Shown here piece after piece: positions 28,624-37,622 of a stretch of DNA of 64,000 nt. A model generated the notes under the pieces. The model made no database searches. It was not told the DNA's origin and worked only from the letters and a program-made list of their open reading frames with translations. The stretch is from Candidatus Aenigmatarchaeota archaeon (GTDB lineage Archaea; Aenigmatarchaeota; Aenigmatarchaeia; CG10238-14; SCSR01): contig JACPJU010000001.1 of NCBI GenBank assembly GCA_016187385.1, positions 649,144 through 713,143 of the forward strand, written 5' to 3'. The first letter of the stretch is position 1. Every line of letters starts with the position of its first letter. The position numbers and the translations under genes are program-made.

Positions 28624-31146
28624 ATGACATCCGAATTTAAACTACCTGCAGGCATCTTTCCTGTCAATTATGACCTGTCTTTTGATGTAGACCTCGATGA
28701 ATTCAAATTCTACGGAGAGGAGACTATAGACTTGGAAATAACAAAACCCGTGTCTAGGATTTCCTTGAATTCCATAAATCTGAAAATCAAAACAGCCAAA
28801 ATTGTCTACGGCAACAAAATCCTAAAACCGAAAATAAAACTGGACAACAAAAACGAAATTCTAACATTAAGTCTCGGCGCAAAAATCAAAGGTCATGTAA
28901 AATTGTCTATGGAATTCATCGGCGATCTGAATAATAAGTTAATAGGATTTTATAGGAGCAAGTACATCGACAAGAACAAGGAAAAATATCTGGCGACAAC
29001 ACAGTTTGAAGCCATACATGCGAGAGAAGCGTTCCCGTGTTTCGACGAGCCTGCGTACAAAGCGACCTTCGACGTCACTATGAAAGTCAGTAAAAATCTC
29101 CACGCCATATCAAACATGCCTGCAAAGGAGGATACTATAGACGGTAATAAGAGGGTTTTAAAATTCCATAGAACTCCTAAGATGTCAACATATCTGCTCT
29201 ATCTGGGCGTCGGCGAGTTCGAATTTCTGGAAGACAAGCTGGACAACATCCTGATAAGGATAGTAACCATTCCTGGAAAAAAGGAACAAGGCCGATTCGC
29301 ATTAGACCTGACAAAGAAGTTCTTATCATATTTTCAGGAATATTCTGGCATTCCCTATCCTTTGACTAGGCTCGATATGATAGCCCTGCCTGACTTTGCT
29401 TCTGGCGCAATGGAAAACTGGGGTTCTATAACATTCAGGGAAGTTCTACTTTTGTTTGACCCGAAAATAACATCCACGACAATCAAGAAGAGGATAGCAA
29501 TGATTATAGCCCACGAATTATGGCACCAATGGTCTGGCAACCTTGTGACAATGAAGTGGTGGAATGACCTTTGGCTGAACGAGAGCTTTGCGACTTTCAT
29601 GGCTTACAAGGCTGTTGACAATTTCTTTCCAGAGTGGGACATGTGGGAGGATTTCATAAATGACGAAACAGAAGCCGCGTTCAACATAGATTCGTTGAAA
29701 ACAACGCATCCAATAGAAGTTGAAATCAAGAATCCGCACGATATAGAAGAGATATTCGATGCCATAAGCTATTCAAAAGGTGGAAATGTGTTGCGAATGA
29801 TTGAAGGTTATCTTGGGCATGAAGTTTTTAGAAAAGGCGTGAGCAGTTATCTTTCAAAATACAAATACGGCAATGCAACATCTGAAGATTTATGGAGTTC
29901 ATTATCATCACCAAACAAACCAATAGAAGACATAACAATCAGATGGATAAAGCAGTCGGGGCATCCTGTTGTAGAATGCGTATCTGACGGCAACAATTTG
30001 GTATTGCGACAAAAGAAATTTGTTTTAAAATACAAAGAAAGCATGCAGTGGCCGATACCTCTTGTCATTAGATTAAGCGATGGTAAGATTCTCACTGAAT
30101 TGCTCGACAAAAAAGAGAAAAGGATAAATCTTGAAAAAGCAGAATGGTTCAAAGTGAATTACAACCAGAGCGGATTTTACAAAGTGAAATATTCAGACGA
30201 AAACCTTTCACAACTTGGTCGCCAGATTTCCAACAAAATCTTACCGTCTCTAGACAGATGGGGTGTACAAAATGATTTGTTTGATTTCGCGCTGCACGGT
30301 GAGATTCCCTTGGACAAATATATGGATTTTCTCGAATATTACCGGAATGAAGACAACTACCTTGTATTGAGTAGCATTTATTCCAATCTCCGTTATATCT
30401 ATTTCGTTTTCTTCGAAGACTTGGACATATGGCCAAAATTCAAGAATCATCATAAAGCCGCGTTCAGAAAAGTTTTCAACAAACTTGGTTGGGAGCCTGC
30501 AATAAATGAAAGCCAGAGAGATTCTTTGTTAAGGGAACTGTCTATAAGATATCTCACATTTGCGGAAGACCAGGAAATTTTGAAAGCTGGAGCCGAAAAG
30601 TTTGAGAATTATCTGAGAAAACAATCAGAACTAAATCCTGATTTGCGGTCACCTATTTTCAACATGGTTGCCTCCCAGGGAGACGAGAACGTCTACAAAA
30701 AACTTTTGGGTCTGTACATGAAATCCCAAACTCTGGAGGAAAAGAGGGCTGTATTGATTGCCTTCGGCCAGTTTAAGAATCCTAATCTTCTGGAGAAAGC
30801 GTTGAATTTCTCGCTTACATCCAATGTCCGCACGCAGGATATGTTCATCGTGGTCTCTTCTGTGGCTTCCAACCCATATTCCAGAGGCATTCTCTTGCAG
30901 TGGATAAAGAAAAACTGGAAAAAATTACTGCCTTACCAGAAAAGCGGTCGCATTTTCCTAAATATTCTCGAATCATTTGTTAGTTCTTATGTAACCGAAG
31001 AGAAAGAAAGGGAACTGAAAAAATTCTTCGTGACACATCCCGTCAAATACAAGATGACATTGGACAGGGCGTTTGAAAGAGTGAAACGAAACATTTTTTG
31101 GAAAAGTAGAAACAAAAATACTTTGACAAGGTACTTTACAAAATGA
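28624..31146 (+). CDS. M1-family aminopeptidase
   Basis: SGAMENWGSITFRE and HELWHQWSGNLVTMKWWNDLWLNESFATFM. Confidence 0.95.
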   Translation: MTSEFKLPAGIFPVNYDLSFDVDLDEFKFYGEETIDLEITKPVSRISLNSINLKIKTAKIVYGNKILKPKIKLDNKNEILTLSLGAKIKGHVKLSMEFIGDLNNKLIGFYRSKYIDKNKEKYLATTQFEAIHAREAFPCFDEPAYKATFDVTMKVSKNLHAISNMPAKEDTIDGNKRVLKFHRTPKMSTYLLYLGVGEFEFLEDKLDNILIRIVTIPGKKEQGRFALDLTKKFLSYFQEYSGIPYPLTRLDMIALPDFASGAMENWGSITFREVLLLFDPKITSTTIKKRIAMIIAHELWHQWSGNLVTMKWWNDLWLNESFATFMAYKAVDNFFPEWDMWEDFINDETEAAFNIDSLKTTHPIEVEIKNPHDIEEIFDAISYSKGGNVLRMIEGYLGHEVFRKGVSSYLSKYKYGNATSEDLWSSLSSPNKPIEDITIRWIKQSGHPVVECVSDGNNLVLRQKKFVLKYKESMQWPIPLVIRLSDGKILTELLDKKEKRINLEKAEWFKVNYNQSGFYKVKYSDENLSQLGRQISNKILPSLDRWGVQNDLFDFALHGEIPLDKYMDFLEYYRNEDNYLVLSSIYSNLRYIYFVFFEDLDIWPKFKNHHKAAFRKVFNKLGWEPAINESQRDSLLRELSIRYLTFAEDQEILKAGAEKFENYLRKQSELNPDLRSPIFNMVASQGDENVYKKLLGLYMKSQTLEEKRAVLIAFGQFKNPNLLEKALNFSLTSNVRTQDMFIVVSSVASNPYSRGILLQWIKKNWKKLLPYQKSGRIFLNILESFVSSYVTEEKERELKKFFVTHPVKYKMTLDRAFERVKRNIFWKSRNKNTLTRYFTK

Positions 31147-31148
31147 AT

Positions 31149-31310
31149 TCAAAACAGGAAATTCAGAGCCAGTTCGAAGACCGCTATTCCAATGACAATT
31201 ATTACCACATGCTTTGGTTTTAGCTTGATGACTTCCTTCTCTTCATCAGGGTAACGTATCAAGCCTCCGACTCCAGAAGGCATGTATATCTTGTCTTTCT
31301 TCGATGACAT
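31149..31310 (-). CDS. preprotein translocase subunit Sec61-beta/SecG
   Basis: Manual translation MSSKKDKIYMPSGVGGLIRYPDEEKEVIKLKPKHVVIIVIGIAVFELALNFLF. Confidence 0.82.
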   Translation of the reverse strand: MSSKKDKIYMPSGVGGLIRYPDEEKEVIKLKPKHVVIIVIGIAVFELALNFLF

Positions 31311-31340
31311 AATTCTATATCACATTAATAGATATTTAAA

Positions 31341-31883
31341 CTATATCACCATTTCGATGAGTGGTATGCTCAATTCCTTGTCGATCAACAAGAGCGAATG
31401 TATGTGGCAACCGTCAGTATACTGCTGTAGCTCGTGTTCGGCTTCCCTGACTTTACCCAAGACTCTGCTCAAAAGATAGCTGTCTCTCCTTTTTGAATTA
31501 CACAGAAAAGCAAGCGAAAATTTACCAACTTGCGATGCATAATGTTCTGCCTTACTTCTCATATCACCTTTGTGGGGCGGTGATTCACTAACTTCTATCC
31601 CCCAACCCTTTTCAGGCAACCATAATCCTGAACTGCTGCAACCCCATGCATACACATCAAGGCTACCATTATTATACTTGCGTTCAACTTCTGCATTGTA
31701 ACCGTTTATAATAAGATGGGTATATATGATCCATTGTATTCTCTTGTGTTCTATAGGCGGACCGTGTATGAATCCATCGAGTTTTCTTTCACATTCTATA
31801 GACCTGCTTAGCACAGATTCGTAACGACCGTTAAGAGAAGGAATTCCATCCAAATATTGCTCGAGACCGTCTGTAAAATTCAT
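31341..31883 (-). CDS. hypothetical protein
   Basis: ORF; start MNFTDGLEQ favoured by upstream TATA-like sequence. Confidence 0.5.
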   Translation of the reverse strand: MNFTDGLEQYLDGIPSLNGRYESVLSRSIECERKLDGFIHGPPIEHKRIQWIIYTHLIINGYNAEVERKYNNGSLDVYAWGCSSSGLWLPEKGWGIEVSESPPHKGDMRSKAEHYASQVGKFSLAFLCNSKRRDSYLLSRVLGKVREAEHELQQYTDGCHIHSLLLIDKELSIPLIEMVI

Positions 31884-32011
31884 TACTAATTTTATTGATT
31901 GAAAATCTTTAAATAAAAGAAAAAGGCGTGTCGGCCATAGCCCATCTTCTGTTTCGGTAGCATTTCCAAAATTCAACTAAAGGTTTAACCATCTTTTCAT
32001 TAATAAAAAGT

Positions 32012-32037
32012 ATATCGTAGACACGTGTCCACGATAT
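32012..32037. repeat. 26-bp near-perfect palindrome ATATCGTAGACACGTGTCCACGATAT
   Basis: 12 of 13 symmetric positions match. Confidence 0.75.
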
Positions 32038-32153
32038 GAAAAGCTGAAATAACAACTCTACATCTATTAATAAGAAATATCTATTGAAATACTCTGACAT
32101 AATTCTGAATTTGAAGGAGATATCAAAATTACCACAAATGATAAAAGAAAGAC

Positions 32154-32412
32154 TGGCATGCTAAGAATAGTCCACTTTCTGTTTTAACGGCATTTATCTA
32201 AGCGCTTAATGCTTGCATACCATTGAGAGCATTGATCCGTTTCAACCTGTCAACTACAGCTCATTTATATCATCGTTAATTGTAATTGATTGGTCTCGTT
32301 TCTGATATCAATACAGCCCTCTCAGACTACCATTTTCATGGTTCTCTTGTATGAGCGGAACTTCCTCAGTCTTCCTTTGACAGAAGACCGAAGCCGTTTA
32401 CTTAGCTTACCA
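32154..32412 (-). ncRNA. rnpB: RNase P RNA (compact, about 259 nt)
   Basis: CTGAGGAAGTTCCGCTC (CR-I) near 5' end; TTAGATAAATGCCG...ACAGAA (CR-V) near 3' end; P1 helix TGGTAAGCTAAG/CTTAGCATGCCA; TATA-like box about 26 nt upstream. Confidence 0.85.
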
Positions 32413-32496
32413 GTCAAATATCTAAGAAATTTTGATATTTATAAGGATTAGACAAAGCCCACTAGAAGGAATATTTTCGTCTACCAGCCATCTCAT

Positions 32497-32673
32497 TTAT
32501 TCGGCAGCAGCCTTGATGTCTTTTTCGGTTAATTTTGGATATTCTTTAACAATTTGTTTTGGTGTGTAGCCAGCTCCGAGTAACTCCAGTATTATATACA
32601 CAGGTATTCTTGTCCCTTTTATTACAGGCTTGCCAACCATTATTTTTGGGTTTATTTCGATTCTTTCTTCCAT
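32497..32673 (-). CDS. DUF433 family protein (antitoxin-like)
   Basis: Manual translation MEERIEINPKIMVGKPVIKGTRIPVYIILELLGAGYTPKQIVKEYPKLTEKDIKAAAE. Confidence 0.9.
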   Translation of the reverse strand: MEERIEINPKIMVGKPVIKGTRIPVYIILELLGAGYTPKQIVKEYPKLTEKDIKAAAE

Positions 32674-32809
32674 ATTACCATTATTTAATTATTGAAAAAT
32701 ATAAAGACCGAAACTACCCAGCCAACTCGCCTAAATAATAGAGGAATAATTCGCTTAAAAAGATTCGTCTCTTTCAGAGATATATGACCATCTCGTCCTA
32801 ATTTAAACT

Positions 32810-33298
32810 ATGGTCTTGGAATATCTCCAGGGATTGATAACTCAAGGGAGCTACATAGCAATCTTCTTGGCAAGCCTCATCAGTTCCGCAAGCGTTTTCC
32901 TGCCAATTTTCCCGTCTTACATCCCGATAATCATTGGCATCGGTGCCGGTCTGAATCCTGTTATTGTCGGACTACTCGGTGGCATAGGTTCTGCTCTAGG
33001 CGAGTCCGTCGGTTATTTTGTTGGTTTGGGCGGCAGCGCTTCAATAGAAAGATTCAAGCGAAGAACACCAAAATTCCTCAAGAGATTCGAAGGCTTCTAT
33101 TCCAAAATCGGCTTTTGGGTCATCCTGATATTCGCATTCATACCATCCCCCTTTGATATTATTGGCGTCATGAGCGGTGCGTCCAAATACGATCTGAAAA
33201 AATTCCTTTTAGCCCTGTTTATCGGCAGGATATCAAGAGCATTCCTGATAGCATACGCATCATATCTTGTCATACCGTGGGCATTGCGTATCATCTAG
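32810..33298 (+). CDS. DedA/VTT-like small membrane protein
   Basis: PSYIPIIIGIGAGL...GSALGESVGYFVG...FIPSPFDIIGVMSG. Confidence 0.75.
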   Translation: MVLEYLQGLITQGSYIAIFLASLISSASVFLPIFPSYIPIIIGIGAGLNPVIVGLLGGIGSALGESVGYFVGLGGSASIERFKRRTPKFLKRFEGFYSKIGFWVILIFAFIPSPFDIIGVMSGASKYDLKKFLLALFIGRISRAFLIAYASYLVIPWALRII

Positions 33299-33458
33299 CA
33301 CTATTATAGATTTCTGTCCGCAAAGATATACATTCCCCCAGCCGTTATGCTTTAAAACTGTGTAAAAGGATGTTATTTTCGCGACCCGACTTAAGGGTCC
33401 AAGGAGTGAATACGCCTAATTTACACCTCACTTCCTTCTCATTTTTTTATTATTATGA

Positions 33459-33560
33459 TGGGTTCGAGGAGAATCGAACTCCTGTTCGTACCAAATTGAG
33501 CATTGGCTCGTCAAGGTACTGTCCTTTAATGGTTAACTTCTACCACTAGACTACGAACCC
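33459..33560 (-). tRNA. tRNA-Val(GAC) with two predicted introns: D-loop 12 nt (33538..33549) and anticodon loop 15 nt (33494..33508)
   Basis: Acceptor GGGTTCG/CGAACCC, T arm AGGAG-TTCGATT-CTCCT, anticodon stem GTACC/GGTAC; BHB foldings; mature length 75 nt. Confidence 0.82.
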
Positions 33561-33820
33561 GTATGATAAATAAAACTTTCACTATTTAAAAATATGAAAG
33601 AGGAAGCAATATACTGAAAGTAAAGCTGAATTTGTTGAGAAAAACAGTTAAGACGGTTAAAAGGAAGAAATAAGAGAATTTTTGACTGGAATAAATCGTG
33701 ATATGTTTCTATTAATTTATACGAGGCTCAGATTACCTTATTTGTAAAACATGTGGGAAATGAACCCCTCCGAAAGTCGTATATATCCAATTTACAAAAT
33801 TCTTAAGATGGTCGATAAAA

Positions 33821-34510
33821 ATGGAGAAAGAAATAGAAGTAGAGCCATCAGAAGACTTGGCATATTGGGTAGGTGCTGTACAAACTGATGGTTGTATTTC
33901 TGAATATTATCCAAAAGGTAAGAAACATTCTGAGATAGGAATACATTTTGGCGTATGCAGCAAATCTCTCCCCATGGTAGAAAAAGTTAGAAGTTTCGGT
34001 TATCGAGTCTTGAAGAGATATGGTAAAATTTACAAATTACAGAAAGGCGACCATTGGCTTTATCATATAAAAGTTAAACAATTACTCGACATATTTAAGG
34101 GGTTGGATATTAAATTCGGTGATCCACCTATACCTCCTAAATGGGTCTTGGAGAAATCTGAATTTTTTGGAGCATATTTAGCTGGAGTAGTGGATGGTGA
34201 TGGGTGCATTGTAGTCAAAAGACCTGTGTATCCACAGTGTGTAATTTCAATAACTAGCGGTTCGTTTCAAACCAGCTTAAAAGATTCTATAACTAGAATT
34301 CTTGGTTGTTCGACCTTTCAATGTATTACTAGGAGAACTACCATATTAGATGGTAGTATAATAAAAGGTACAGGATATTATTTACAGTTCTACGTTTCTA
34401 TGAAAACTGCAAAATTTGTATCCGATTTCATTATACCTCATTTACAAATAGCACATAAAAAAGATAAACTCGAGAAATTTATTAGGACAAGATACCCTTT
34501 GCTAAATTAG
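33821..34510 (+). CDS. free-standing LAGLIDADG homing endonuclease
   Basis: Two motifs LAYWVGAVQTDGCI and FGAYLAGVVDGDGCIVVK. Confidence 0.88.
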   Translation: MEKEIEVEPSEDLAYWVGAVQTDGCISEYYPKGKKHSEIGIHFGVCSKSLPMVEKVRSFGYRVLKRYGKIYKLQKGDHWLYHIKVKQLLDIFKGLDIKFGDPPIPPKWVLEKSEFFGAYLAGVVDGDGCIVVKRPVYPQCVISITSGSFQTSLKDSITRILGCSTFQCITRRTTILDGSIIKGTGYYLQFYVSMKTAKFVSDFIIPHLQIAHKKDKLEKFIRTRYPLLN

Positions 34511-34571
34511 ATTTTATACAGATATTATTATCCCCTCCTTTAATTTTTTCGAAAAAGCCGATTAAATTCTA

Positions 34572-35306
34572 TCATTTTATTATCCTAAAATGCACAAACA
34601 AGTTCATCAAAAGCAACATCGGTATAAACATATCAATCGATGTGAACTGTTGAACCGCAAATATGGTTGCGGCAAGCAAGATACCTTCTAGTACCATCCC
34701 CTTGGTTGTAATTGCGCTTGTCTTTGGCTCAACAACCATTACACTCGCGAAAAACAGCAGCGGATAACTGATAAGGTTCAACGAGAGCTCACTTGATGTC
34801 ACAAAGCTGGAGACAGATATAAGAGCAACAGAAAGAAGATAGAACGTCACGGCAAGCGGCAACCTACCGATCAGATAGTCTGAAAATAGGAACAGGAAAA
34901 CCGCGGGTGTTACAAATGCCCACCACGCCGGAGGACTGTTGAAGACAATCCATGCGAACAGCAAACCAAATGCAGCTGGGTTGAACAACTTTCTGTTTTC
35001 AATCTTAATTATATGCTTGTGAAGAATCGCGACCAGGCTGACAATAATCTGAACGTAAACAGGACTGGGCGACATAACCATGGCCAAAATAAGCCCTGTG
35101 ATTATCGCATCTTTTGGAAATTTCGTCTTTCCGGATTTAATCTTCTTCACGACAAAATCTGCAATCCCGGCGACCAACGGTACAAGAACCAGCTGAATCA
35201 CAAATGATGAAGCAAACCCTAGAAAAAACACTGCGCTTACAGCAGTGACTATCAGCGCGAATATCGTGTAATAGTAAGAGTCAACCCTTCTGATACTTTC
35301 GAGCAT
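34572..35306 (-). CDS. RnfD/NqrB-like membrane protein (stand-alone)
   Basis: GLILAMVMSPSPVYVQIIVSLVAILHKHIIKIENRKLFNPAAFGLLF. Confidence 0.7.
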   Translation of the reverse strand: MLESIRRVDSYYYTIFALIVTAVSAVFFLGFASSFVIQLVLVPLVAGIADFVVKKIKSGKTKFPKDAIITGLILAMVMSPSPVYVQIIVSLVAILHKHIIKIENRKLFNPAAFGLLFAWIVFNSPPAWWAFVTPAVFLFLFSDYLIGRLPLAVTFYLLSVALISVSSFVTSSELSLNLISYPLLFFASVMVVEPKTSAITTKGMVLEGILLAATIFAVQQFTSIDMFIPMLLLMNLFVHFRIIK

Positions 35307-35309
35307 TGA

Positions 35310-35813
35310 TTAAATTTTGTACAAGTATGAATAAAAATGTCCTGTTCTTATCCTTTTCACTTCCTTCCAGCCTTCTATAGGATGGCTGGCAGATACTATC
35401 ATCGTTCCCTTATTCAATTCCTTTTTGAATTTGGATTTCAATCTTTGCGTCAGCTTGTGTGAAAGATATATAATCACAACAGTAGCATCTTTGATATTTT
35501 CTTCGAACAAATCATCTTTGATTATCCGAACTCGTTCATTCTTTACAAGCAACTTGCTCAGCCAGAACATGAACGGATTCTTTTCTATGCCGACAGCTTT
35601 GGCTCCGAATTCTTCTGCTGCAATTGCAAGCACCCTTCCGTCGCCTGACCCTAAATCATAAACAATGTCGCTCTTTTCTATGCCAGCTAATTTCAGCATC
35701 TCTCTTATCGTGTTCTTTGGTAATGGAATCGGTGGCGCTTCATTGCGTATCAATTCCCACCATAACCAGAATAGAAAAGGCAGCGGGAGCAGCAAAAGCC
35801 AGTACCAGTCCAT
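35310..35813 (-). CDS. membrane-anchored SAM-dependent methyltransferase
   Basis: N-terminal TM; VYDLGSGDGRVLAIAAEEFGAKAVGIEKN. Confidence 0.82.
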   Translation of the reverse strand: MDWYWLLLLPLPFLFWLWWELIRNEAPPIPLPKNTIREMLKLAGIEKSDIVYDLGSGDGRVLAIAAEEFGAKAVGIEKNPFMFWLSKLLVKNERVRIIKDDLFEENIKDATVVIIYLSHKLTQRLKSKFKKELNKGTMIVSASHPIEGWKEVKRIRTGHFYSYLYKI

Positions 35814-36099
35814 GTATTAGATTCTATTTTCGTAATTTAATGAATACCGACAAACAAATCTAGTAGGGAGGTTCGTCTTTGACTATGATGATGGATTTAA
35901 TCCAGATCACTCAGAAAGACTTCATGCTATTTCAGATTACCTAAAACCAACACTGAAGCTATTATACGGACTATCAGATGAAAGTGCGAGAACTTTGGTT
36001 AAATCCAAGGGAAACGGGACATTGGATAGTTTAGTCGTTCCTGTATCCAATAAGAGCGCTGAGGGTGGACGCTAGAATTAACCTACATACTATAACAAA

Positions 36100-36468
36100 T
36101 TAATCAGAATTATTTTCTGGAAGTTTAAGAGCACTTAATAATGTTCTATCCATTTCATACTGAAATCTTTCGTCTTGTTTCAGTGCCCTATCTAATTCAA
36201 AGTCTATATCTTGATATAGCTCTTCTGGTGTTGGATGTAAAGTAGGATAGCCAAGAGCTTGACGAACAGTACTCTGCGCTCTGAGAAGTCTGCTATTTAG
36301 TTCTTTGGGATCAGCTTCTACAAGTAGATAAACACGACATTTATACTCTGGAGCACCAGCTATCACTACAGCATCTTTTGCTCTTTGTAATTGAGCCCAG
36401 ATATCGTACCCCATATTTTGTTTTAGTTTCAAAGACTTATATATGATATCCACATTTGCCTTTACCAA
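36100..36468 (-). CDS. hypothetical protein
   Basis: 122-aa ORF. Confidence 0.5.
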   Translation of the reverse strand: MVKANVDIIYKSLKLKQNMGYDIWAQLQRAKDAVVIAGAPEYKCRVYLLVEADPKELNSRLLRAQSTVRQALGYPTLHPTPEELYQDIDFELDRALKQDERFQYEMDRTLLSALKLPENNSD

Positions 36469-36499
36469 AAAATGATTTTTAATACTAATGTTTAATTAG

Positions 36500-36602
36500 C
36501 GCTGGAGGCGAGATTTGAACTCGCAAGTAGCAAGCTACGCAAGGTTAGCAACCTTACACATCCTTACAGATTTTGTGCCATACCTAGTTAGGCGACTCCA
36601 GC
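36500..36602 (-). tRNA. tRNA-Ser(GCT) with predicted 19-nt intron in the 5' anticodon stem (36554..36572)
   Basis: Acceptor GCTGGAG/CTCCAGC, loop TTGCTAA, variable arm GTAG-CTTG-CTAC, T arm GCGAG-TTCAAAT-CTCGC; removing AATCTGTAAGGATGTGTAA gives a perfect CAAGG/CCTTG stem. Confidence 0.87.
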
Positions 36603-36649
36603 ATACATAGATGATAGCAGTTAGTATTAAAATAAATTACTTCTTCTTA

Positions 36650-36784
36650 TGTCCCATATGGGACAAAGGTGTAAGACATCTTACATAGGATATGTGAAAT
36701 ACGTATTTCAATGTCCCACGTGGGACATATTCTTTCCCACAAGATTAAGCCTTCTGACAAATTCCTATTGTAACACGTGTTACA
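36650..36784. repeat. cluster of five 16-bp palindromes: 36650-36665, 36670-36685, 36695-36710, 36712-36727, 36769-36784
   Basis: TGTCCCATATGGGACA, TGTAAGACATCTTACA, TGAAATACGTATTTCA, TGTCCCACGTGGGACA, TGTAACACGTGTTACA. Confidence 0.9.
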
Positions 36785-36839
36785 ATATAAGCTGCGACAA
36801 AGCGAAAGGTTTATATAATTTATCGGTAATCTGTTCAAT

Positions 36840-37217
36840 ATGGGAAGTTACATCGAGTTAAATGATACATTACAGATAACAACAGAACAGGGTTTCCCCT
36901 CTGATGTATTGAATTTAGAATTACATAGAAGAAATCCTATCAGATTAGATGATGTAGCGGATAGGTTATTTGAATTTCATGATAAACCGGGGGCAAGGGT
37001 CTATCATCCTGCACCAAATAGATGTTTCTTAGTCCACAATATAGATGATAAATGGTTGTATTGGGGAAAAATTATAATGTTTGAACAAACTATAATGGGA
37101 GAAAGCCGCGAAACCCAAAAAACTTCAGGAAAATATAGAATCATAGAGATATATGATCCAGAGTATCAAGAACAGATTACCAGACATGAATCGCCTGATG
37201 GGTTGAGCTATTTCTAA
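36840..37217 (+). CDS. hypothetical protein
   Basis: 125-aa ORF with TATA-like TTTATATAATT upstream. Confidence 0.55.
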   Translation: MGSYIELNDTLQITTEQGFPSDVLNLELHRRNPIRLDDVADRLFEFHDKPGARVYHPAPNRCFLVHNIDDKWLYWGKIIMFEQTIMGESRETQKTSGKYRIIEIYDPEYQEQITRHESPDGLSYF

Positions 37218-37280
37218 TAGATGGTAAGATTGATTGCAACAACTATTTAAATTAATTCTTCCAATTATATATACGATAGC

Positions 37281-37610
37281 ATGCCAGTAACAGTAAAAGA
37301 CATTGCGGACATGTTTTCCAAGGACGTTTTCACTAACAAAGGTTTCTATTGCGGCAAGCTGACTGACATGGAATTTGACCTGTCAAGATACAAGGTAAGG
37401 GCTATTGTGCTGGAAGCCGCTAAAAATTCTGTTTTGGGAAGTCTTGTGGGCGGCAAGCGGGGGGTTGTCATTCCTTATACGATGGTCCAGTCTGTCGGCG
37501 ATGTTGTCATAATCAAGCATGTGGGCGAAGCCAGTCTGGCTGAAGAATCAGCGGCACTGGAAGAAGAGTCAGAACTAACACCTGTTCCAGCAGGACGCGG
37601 AAGACGATAA
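37281..37610 (+). CDS. PRC-barrel domain protein
   Basis: VFTNKGFYCGKLTDMEFDLSRYKVRAIVLE...IPYTMVQSVGDVVIIK. Confidence 0.8.
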   Translation: MPVTVKDIADMFSKDVFTNKGFYCGKLTDMEFDLSRYKVRAIVLEAAKNSVLGSLVGGKRGVVIPYTMVQSVGDVVIIKHVGEASLAEESAALEEESELTPVPAGRGRR

Positions 37611-37622
37611 GTTGAATTTCTC

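Noticed and set aside
35864-36075. Open frame FVFDYDDGFNPDHSERLHAISDYLKPTLKLLYGLSDESARTLVKSKGNGTLDSLVVPVSNKSAEGGR* without a start codon
   Set aside because: No ATG/GTG/TTG in frame. I tried BHB-type splicing from the ATG at 35842 region and found no junction restoring the frame; may be a gene relic.
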